Shown: positions 11,915 to 21,600 of the stretch, piece by piece
Numbering within the stretch: position 1 is the first letter of the stretch
Layout of the letters: each line of letters starts with the position of its first letter
From: Rugalucina vietnamica
Taxonomy: Eukaryota > Mollusca > Bivalvia > Lucinida > Lucinidae
DNA: 64,000 nt
NCBI GenBank assembly: GCA_964017185.1
Contig: OZ024877.1
Span: 2,706,006 to 2,770,005, forward strand
Direction of reading: 5' to 3'
Program-made: the position numbers and the translations under genes
The notes under the pieces: generated by a model
Databases searched by the model: none
What the model saw: only the letters and a program-made list of their open reading frames with translations
What the model was told of the DNA's origin: nothing

Positions 11915-12151
11915 TGAGCCGCGACGCAAGAAAACCGGTCTTCGGGGTTTCCGACCAGGTCCGACACAAACCGGCCTGTGCAAGCTCAGAAAAGAGCTAG
12001 AAGCTTGAAATTTCGGATTTAAGTAGAAAAGGAATTGTACTATCCGAGTAGCGAAAACAAAGGCGCTGATCAGCTTCGTGGTTACCGCGAAGCTGATCTG
12101 CGCCTTTGTTTTCGCCTAGGCAAAAATCCGGTTTTCTCACGATGCGGCTCA
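11915..12151. mobile_element. M1 MITE, full length
   Basis: Runs from TGAGCCGCGACGCAAGAAAACC to CTCACGATGCGGCTCA. The central hairpin CTGATCAGCTTCGTGGTTACCGC with its complement sits near the right end. ACCGG subfamily. Confidence 0.85.
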
Positions 12152-12698
12152 TATGTCTTAATTGGTGGAGCATGTGAAAACACAGGTATTCTCAATGCAA
12201 CTCTAAATTCTGTACTACTTGGCTTCTACCCTGGAAGGTCTTGGCACCAGAAAAATAAGGACAAGGTCTACTAGAGAACACTCATAACAATAACATTGAA
12301 GGTTACAATCTAGATCAGTTTTTCTGGAACAAAATTGCCATCATTATGAGTACAAGCTTCGTTTGTTTTCAGAGACTTTATGAGTTAATTTCGAGGCTCA
12401 AGGGTTTAGGGATTTCTGAGCTTAGCTCTTAGTGATTTTCCTGAACAAGTGTGCCTATCATAAAAAGTGTAATCTGTGCATATTTTCATTCATGAATGTG
12501 AGTTCAAATGTTAACTGAGTTGTTTGTTTCATTTGCAATAGGAACACATTTGGCAGTGTATTTAATGCAGTCGGTCAGATGCTGATTTTTTCGCTGAAAA
12601 AAGCCAGGATGGCAAAACAATGGATTAGAAGAAAATGGATAAAATTGGACACTAGTTTTTGTTGGTGATGTTTAATTAATGATTTAATTTTTTTTCAG
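12152..12698. other. DNA 5' of the first recognised SLC6 exon
   Basis: Probably intron, because the next exon begins after TTTTTTTTCAG and is open at its 5' side. No exon can be called inside it. Confidence 0.4.
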
Positions 12699-15600
12699 AA
12701 TTCAAAGGATGGAAAGTATGAGTTGACAAACACAGAAATTCCTAATGGAGACCCCGTGGGTTCTAGTTCTGGGACGGGCTCGGGCATGGCTGGAGAGGAT
12801 GACTATGAGAGAGGAGTCTGGTCCAGGAAGATTGAGTTTATTCTGTCTGTGGTGGGGTACTCTGTGGGTGTTGGGAATATCTGGAGGTTTCCATATCTGG
12901 TCATGCAGAATGGGGGAGGTAAAATTTTTGACTGGTTAACTGTTTTGCAACTTGGCTTACTATAGAGAATATACATAGACTGTCATAGGACAGTTGCATT
13001 AGAAACTTGATTATGTTTTCTTTTGATTGAACAACAATAGATGTAGTCATACAACTGATTTTACTTTGCAGCCAAAATTTTGTGTAACTTTTATTTTCTT
13101 AAAGTAAGCTCATGAATCCAAAGTAAATTCTTGAATCCACGAGGGAATACACATATAGTGTACAAAGCTTGTAGAAAGTCATTGTTAGTGAGAACTTTGA
13201 ATTTGCAAGGCACTAAATTCTCGGAAATAAAGTTTTTGAGAATGTTTCTGAAGTAACAGTATTTATGTATCATTCACCTTTCAAAATTTGTTTCAACATT
13301 CCAGGAGCGTTCCTGATCCCGTTCCTGTTCTTCCTGATCCTGTGTGGTTTCCCGCTCTTCTTCCTGGAGTTATCCCTGGGTCAGTTCTCAGGAACCAGCT
13401 GTCTATATGTATGGAAGTTCTGTCCTCTCTTTAAAGGTAAAGGTCTTTGAAATTGTTATGACAAAATCGCTGAATTATGCCCCAAACAATTTTGAAGAAA
13501 TGGCAAACATTTTGCAGATAGCAGAAAAACTGTAGTATGTTTGAGCTGAAAAAATCTACAAAGATTGTCTTTACTGTATACATGTATTTATATAATTATA
13601 TAAATTAAGTGCTGATCTCTTGTACTTTGTAAATTCATTTCTGGAGGTGCTTCTTTTGGACAAAGAATCATCTGTAGCATAGTGGTATAGCCATTTGTCT
13701 CGTAAACCAGAGATTTTGGGTTTGATCCTGGGGCTTCTCCAGTCCTTCATATGAGACTAAACATAGGTCCTGTCTCCTTTTGTTCTTGGGTGAATAATTC
13801 AAGTAACCCAATCTGTTCCAGGAGTTGGCTACATGATGATAGCTGTATCGTTTGTCTACTGCTGGTACTATATCATGGTCCTAGTCTGGGTGCTGGTCTA
13901 TTTTGTCAACTCATTCCTGAAAGAACTGCCCTGGGGCAAGTGTGGCCAGCCCTGGAACTCGGAGAACTGTATTACTGGTTACCTGGACAAGAGTGATATT
14001 ATCAGTAGTTGTAATGGGACAGTGGGTTGTCTGGAGAATATGACCTATGGTGGGAATAGTAGCAACTTGACTAGAGACTTCAGTAACACAGCACCCAAGG
14101 AATTCTGGCAGTAAGTTAACTCATATAAGCCTCTTGTCCTTTTTGTGGGACATAGGCAAACAGCATAGCCCCGGATGTGACGCCGCAGAACGCGGCGTCC
14201 CATCTGGGGCTATTCTGTTTGCTTTAGGAAATTTCATTGAAAAATGGATTAAAAATTCCAATTCACTCCTAACGCCCCTGAACATGAAAGTGGACTAACC
14301 CAAATGATAGTGATGGGAAAATCTGTTCGTCAAATATGGGTTAACATAGAACAAGATACAAAAGCTACTGTAGGAGAGCAACTAGTAGGAACTGAGCAGT
14401 TTATGTGATAGAATTAACCTAAGGGCTTAAAAAGTAATTCTTACAACACAGTTACGATGAAAATATTATTGCAGCATATTTCTTCTTTTGTTGAAGAGTT
14501 GTAATACTGAATTTGGGGACCCCAATTACTTAGGCTGTTCAGGGTACGCATGTCTCTGTAATTTTAGATAATTTGAGAAAATTGTGACAATTTCTGTGTT
14601 TCCTGGTAATATCTTGGTAAAATCTTCCAACATTTGTTTTCCTGTTACGTTTGTAACCCTATTGCTTCTACAAAAAAAAAAAAAAGATTTTGTTCATATT
14701 ATCTGATTTCAGTAACTATGTACTGGAGAAGTCCTCAGGCCTGGAGGAGTTTGGCACGGTGAGATGGCACCTTGCCGTGGCCCTAGTCTGTGCATGGATT
14801 CTCATATTCTTGTGCTTGATGAAGGGCATAAAGTCAGTGGGGAAGGTGGTCTATGTCACAGCATTGTTGCCATATGTTTTACTCACGGTGTTCTTGATCA
14901 AGGGGCTGACGTTACCCGGTGCACTAGATGGAATATTATTCTTTATCAAACCAGACTTCTCAAGACTTTTAAATGGGCAGGTACTTTAAATGTCATACAA
15001 GATTTATTTCTTTCAAAGAGAGTCTAGCTTTGCTGTATTCAATCCTATTTGTTTCTTTACACTCTTTATATTGGCAGGTATTTTGAAAGTTATAGAAGGT
15101 TTGTTTATCATTGAACTGTTTTCAAATGTCATTTGTTGGGTAGACAGCTTCATCCATTTTGTAAGATGGCAAGCATTCACTTTTGATATAATAAAGATGT
15201 TGGAAGCTTTATCCAATCCTAATATGAACTTTAATCTTGACTTGACAAGACTTTTGTAGAGAATCATTCAGTGGTAGTTAAAATATTCTCTCTTTGTACA
15301 GGTATGGATGCAGGCTGCAGTACAGGTGTTCTATTCACTGGGTCCTGCCTGGGGTGGTCTCATAACCATGGCCAGCTATAATAAATTCAATAATAATTGT
15401 CTCAAGTAAGTTTATGGTTTGGTATTATTAGCTCGCCTGCACGAAGTGCATAGAGCTATTGTAGTCACCTCGGTCATCCCCGTTTACGTGTACGTTTACG
15501 TCTGCGTCCGCGTCACAGTTTCGGTTAAAGTTTTTAAAATTGTTATATCTTGATAGTCACTGACCAGAAATCATTCATATTTGGAACATTGCTACATATG

Positions 15601-18600
15601 AGGGTCCTCTGTGATTTAGTGTGAAGGGACTCGTGGGGTCATGCCTGGGGGTGGGGCTAGAGGTCAATATCTATAACACCTTTGTACAATGCTTAGATGC
15701 TGTGTTAGTTTCTCATCAACTGTAAAGCCTAGAACTGTCAAACCTTACATAAGGCTTCTCCTTGATGTCCCGATTCGGCACCCACATTGACCTACTGACC
15801 TTGACCTATATTTCATGCTCCAGTGACTTTGTCATTTTTTAAGCCAACCCTAAATATCTCATCAACTATAAAGCCTACAACCATCAAACCTTGCATATGG
15901 CTTCTCCTCGATGTCCCGACTTTGCACCCACATTGATCTAGTGACCTTGACCTATATTTCATGCTCTAGTGACTTTGTCATTTTTGAAGCCAACTCTTAA
16001 TATCTCATCAACTATAAAGCCTACAACCGTCTTGCATATGACTTCTCCTTGATGTCCCGACTCGGCACCCACATTCACCTAGTGACCTTGACCTATATTT
16101 CGTGCTCTAGTGACTTTGTCATAAGACATTTTTAAGCCAACCCTTAATATCTCATCAACTATAAAGCCTACAACGATCAAACCTTGCATATGGCTTCTCC
16201 TCGATGTCCCGACTCGGCACCCACATTGACCTACTGACCTTGACCTATATTTCGTGCTCCAGTGACTTTGTCATTTTTTAAGCCAACCCTTAATATCTCA
16301 TCAACTATAAAGCCTACAACCATCAAACCTTGCATATGGCTTCTCCTCGATGTCCCGACTTTGCACCCACATTGATCTAGTGACCTTGACCTACACATGT
16401 GTATTTTGTGCTCTAGTGACTTTTTCATTAAAGTTTTTAGAAGTCTATATCTCTTGAACATGTTGATGGATCAAGTTGATACTTTGCATGTTGGTAGATA
16501 TTGGTCTGAAGTTTTATGCAGTGCCATCATGACCCACCCTGAGTGACCTTGAGGTCAAGGTCACAGACTTAGAATTATTTTGTTAAAGTTTTCGGTTAAA
16601 GTTTTTAGAAGTCTATATCTCTTGAACATGTAGATCATGATGGATCAAGTTGATACTTTGCATGTTGGTAGATATTGGTCTGAAGTTTTATGCTGTACCA
16701 TTATGACCCACCCTGGGTGAACTTGAGGTCAAAGTCATGGCCTTAGAAATTTTTGGTTAAAGTTTTGGGTTAAAGATTTTTGAAGTCTATATATCTCTAT
16801 GTTGATGGATCAAGTTGAAACTTTGCATGTTTGTGGATATTGGTCTGAAATTGTATGCTGTACCATCACAACCCACCTGAGCGACCTTGAGGTCAAGGTC
16901 ATGGGTCATAGATTTTGATAAGTTTAGTGACAAAGCACAAGTCAGGCGAGCTACGCTGTCCTGCGACAGCTCTTATTTTATTCTAAAAATGTATAATTTT
17001 ATTCATAGGCCTTGTCTTGTGTCAGAGGGCTATAAGTTTCATTTGTCAGTTACATTTGTAAGGATTAGCACTGATTTTTGGTTAATTTTGTTAATAGTCC
17101 AGAAAAAGTGCTTTTTGGGATAAATGGTTGTCCTAACATTGCTTTACCTTTCACATAAATGTTTTCATAAGTTTATTGAGAAAACAAAGAGACAAATCTT
17201 TTGTGAATGTTAGTGGAAATGTCTAGTGAATATACTGGTATGTGCATAATGCTTTGACATGGCACAAGTAACTTACCAAGCAATAAAATTTGAGGTTAAA
17301 TGCCAACATTTAACCACACACATATTATATCCAGTTTAACATGCTATATCCAGTTTAACATGTTATCACTGAAATATGGCCTCTCGTTTTATCCTGACAC
17401 CCTGCTTTTGTGTTTAACCAAATCACAACACAGTTCCTTTATTTTCAGAGATGCTATAATATGTTGTGCAGCGGATGGTTTTACCAGTCTGTATGGAGGT
17501 TTTGTGATATTTTCTGTAATAGGCTATATTGCTCATGATGCAAACATGAATATTACTGATGTAGCCACTTCAGGTATGTATGGCTTACTTTCATGCTTTA
17601 TGTTTGATATACTTAAAGATATGAACAAGGGGCCAGTTGTTCAAAACTTCGTTAGCTTAACACTGTTGTTTAGCCCTCAATTTGTTAATTATATATCCAT
17701 TTCAAAAGCAAATACACTGTCATTTTTGTTGAAAAAATGTGAGAATCCTTTGCAATGCAAAGGATTCTCACATTTTTTCAACAAAAAATAACAGTGTATT
17801 TGTAATATTGCCATTTGAAATTTAAACAAATCGTTAACTAATGTCATCGTTAATTTTGAACAACTGGGCCCAGTTGTTCATCTGTCATGTCTTAAGTAAG
17901 ATTGGAAGGTGCGGGAATTAGACATCTAATTATATCAGAAATACCATCATGGCATGTTGCTAAATACATAAAATGTACAATGGATGTGAAAATTATTGCA
18001 AATATATACTCTGTATGCACCATCCAAACAACAAGTATCTACAGATTTAAGATTGCATTTTTATAATCATTTTGACCTCAGTAGCACCCAGAATATTATG
18101 TTATTCACAGGCCCCTGAAGCAGTGTACACATGACCAAACAACTGCTGCAATCATGTGAAAATAAGGTCTAATAATTTAATTTAGGTTCATCCTTTTAAT
18201 TTTTTGATTAAGACATTACTCATTAATTTGTACTGATATTGAGACTAAAGTATTTGCTTGACTGTTTTTTGGGGGGTTTTTTTTGCATAGAACCTGTATC
18301 ATACTAATGGACCCCAGGTTGGCCCTGAAGGTACAACCAAAACACTTTCAGGATTTCTCAAGGCACTTTTCTTGTATTTTCTGTGACTGTAATTTTCTAT
18401 TGTCATAATTCAATTTTCAGGTCCTGGTTTGGCCCTGGTTGTATACCCAGAAGCTATTACCAAGCTACCCATTCCTCAACTCTGGTCAGCTTTATTCTTC
18501 CTCATGTTACTGGCATTAGGTATTGACAGTGAGGTAGGTGTATAGTATAGTTTCCATTAAAAAAGTACCACTTGGGAGAAAAGTACAATTTGCTTGAAAT

Positions 18601-21600
18601 GCCAATACAAACAAACAAACAATTTTCAGGCCCTGGTTTGGCACTGGTTGTATACCCAGAAGCTATTACCAAACTACCCATTCCTCAACTCTGGTCAGCT
18701 TTATTCTTCCTCATGTTACTGGCGCTAGGTATTGACAGTGAGGTAGGTTGATGCCTGGTAAATGTTCCCATATTAAAATATTAAAACCAACACAATGGTA
18801 ATTACACCTGTGAGAAGAATATCGGTTTAGCTTGAAGATTTGGAGATCAAGTGTAGACCTCAGCCATGTATTTCATTAGTTTTTCCGGGAGTTTGTTGCT
18901 AGAAATAAAAAAAAATCTCAAAAAGGTGTCATCCAGTGTTTTGAGCTGACAACAAAATGATCATATATTGGGTAATGCTACAAATAAAATGTTTTTGTTG
19001 GAACAATGTGAGAAGGCAAAGAAGCCTTTGTAAGTAATAGTCGATTTTGTAAAATATCTTTGATATATCTGCTTGTTTTCTTCATTTACTCTTTTAAACC
19101 CTTGAGTCTGCTTCCTATTTCAGTTTGGTGTGTTTGAGACACTCTCCAGTGGTTTAACAGACATGTTTCCTAAACTTCGGAAGAGAAAAATCCTTGTAAC
19201 TGGTTGTCTTTGTTGCTTATTGCTGTTGCTAGATCTACCTTATACTACAAATGTAAGTGTATCATCTTTCTATATCCTTAAAGACCGGATGAGAAAAAAA
19301 ATTTTGAACAATTTTCAGTTTAAAGATTAATGATACACATTGTGAGAGAGAATCCACCATGGCAAATGTTTAAGCTACTTGTCCTGTAAATCATGAGTAG
19401 TGGGTTCAAACTGAGTTTTTAGCTCACCTGAGCCGAAGGCTCATAGGTGAGCTTATAGTATACCCATGCTCCGGCGTCCGTCCGTCCGTCGTCGTTCACA
19501 ATTTCAAAGATCTTCTTCTCTGAAACCGCTGGGCCGATTGTTCTCATATTACACATACACCATCTACAGGTAGGGGGAAAGAATAATTGTGTTTTTTGTT
19601 TTGATCGGATAAGGACTCTGGTTACTATGGTAACTTATGCTTCCCATAGACTTATAATGGAAAAAAGTGAAAATTGCCAGTTTTTGCTGTCTTGTTGGAG
19701 ATATTTGAATTTTGTTTTTGCAGAAATGTTTATTGAGTAGTCCTCTACGTTTCATGTGACTTTTGTCCTAATCCTTCATTTTGATAGGTTGCAGGGGCCC
19801 CATATAGGGCAAAATTTCGAAAAACATTCAAAAATCTTCTCAGAAACTGTCAAGGGGATGAAGCCTATACTTTGTATACATGTTCCTGACAGTGGCCTCT
19901 ACATAATTTGTGTTTTTTATTCCAGGCGGATAAGAACTCTGGTTGCTATGGCAACTTAAAGTTTCCATAGACTTATAATGGGAAAAGTGGAAATTAGCTA
20001 TTTTTTGAAAACTATTGCAGCCTGAGATCTGAAAAGTGGTAGATGCAAACAACTAATGGATTAGAATGGGAAAAGTGGAAATCAGCTATTTTTCTGCTAA
20101 AATTGCAGACATTTGAATTTTGTTTTTGCAGAAATGTTTATTGAGTAGTGTTTGATGTTTCTTGCGAATTTTGTCCTAATCCTTTATTTTGATTGGTTGC
20201 TGGGGCCCCATAAAGGGCAAAATTTTGAAAAAAAAAAAAAACATTCAAAAATTTTCTCCTCAGAAACTGTCAAGTGGATGAATCCTGTACTTTGTATGCA
20301 TGTTCCTGACAGTAGCCTCTACATAATTTGTGTTTTTTATTCCAGTCACATAAGAACTCTGGTTGCTATGGTAACTTTAAGTTTCCATAGACTTATAATG
20401 GGAAAAGTGGAAATTAGCTATTTTTTGAAAACTATTGCAGCCTGAGATCTGAAAAGTGGTAGATGCAAACAACTAATGGATTAGATGAAGGTATATGATT
20501 AATTTAGGTCAAGGTCATCTCTTGACCTTGGCTGGTCTGTCGTCCATACACACTTTTCAAAGATTTTTTTCTCTGAAACCACGTGGCCAATCAAAGCCAA
20601 ATTTTATATGAAGCATCTATAGGAAGTGGGAACCAATGTATATATAAATAATCCAGGTCACATGACCAAGATGGCCGCCATGCCCATATATGGTAAAAAC
20701 CCTTAAAATATCTTCTTCTCCAGAACAGGTGAACCGATTTCAACGAAACTTTGCATGAAGTATGGATGACTCAAGTACTACAACGTATATATAAAACATG
20801 ACCCTGTGGTGACCTTGACCTATTTTATGGCAAGGTCAACATAGGTCGTCAATGCATTTTAATGGGGAAAATGTCATTTTAAGTGAAAGTCTTGCAGGAA
20901 ATGGGCAGTAGGACTGAAATTTAATGATTCTGAAAAAAAATGGACCCCAGGGGCTCATCTGCTTTTAAAATGTTATTTGAAAGGGAAAATCAGCAGGAAA
21001 TTAGCATATGGACAGAATATTGATTATTCTGAAAAAAAGAAAATGGCCCAAGGGCTTCATCTGCCCCTGCACTGGGGTTAAATACCACAATATTCAAATA
21101 TGTTTATTGGTATATGAAGCAGATCTCAGGTGAGCGTTTACAGGACCATTGGTCCTCTGGTTTTTTATAATCTTAGAGATGAGACTTTAAAGCCAGATCC
21201 CATCTAGGCATGACCTAAGCTGTTGGTTTAAGCAAACTCTAAAACACCACAACAGCATTTGAGAAAGCTATTTAAGGGTTTCCGACCAGACTAGACACAA
21301 ATACAGGTGACTCTTGTTAACTCGAACTCGAGGGGTCGGAGCTTATCACTTCGAGTTATCAGTATTACGAGTAAACCGTTTCATGCCATCATAGCTACCA
21401 AAATCGTAAGACATACTGGGTCCTTCATTAGATTGCTCCCCCATATGATTGGACATTATAAAAGATTATTCTAACAATTTCTTACGAATCCCAAAGTCTG
21501 CCATTGTAAATCAATTAAGGACGGCTGAAATCAGTTAAATGTGCCCCGCGCCGACAACTTGTTTAACAATAGATCAAACGAGACCCGCCCTAACATCAGT

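Noticed and set aside
12035-12274. Frames across M1 copies (reading ENKGADQLRG...)
   Set aside because: The same peptide appears wherever M1 occurs and comes from the hairpin; it is not a gene.
17300-17791. 163-codon frame covering SLC6 exon 6
   Set aside because: Only 17,449-17,573 is exon. The rest is intron and M3 palindrome; a proper donor at 17,574 joins to the TM8 exon in phase.
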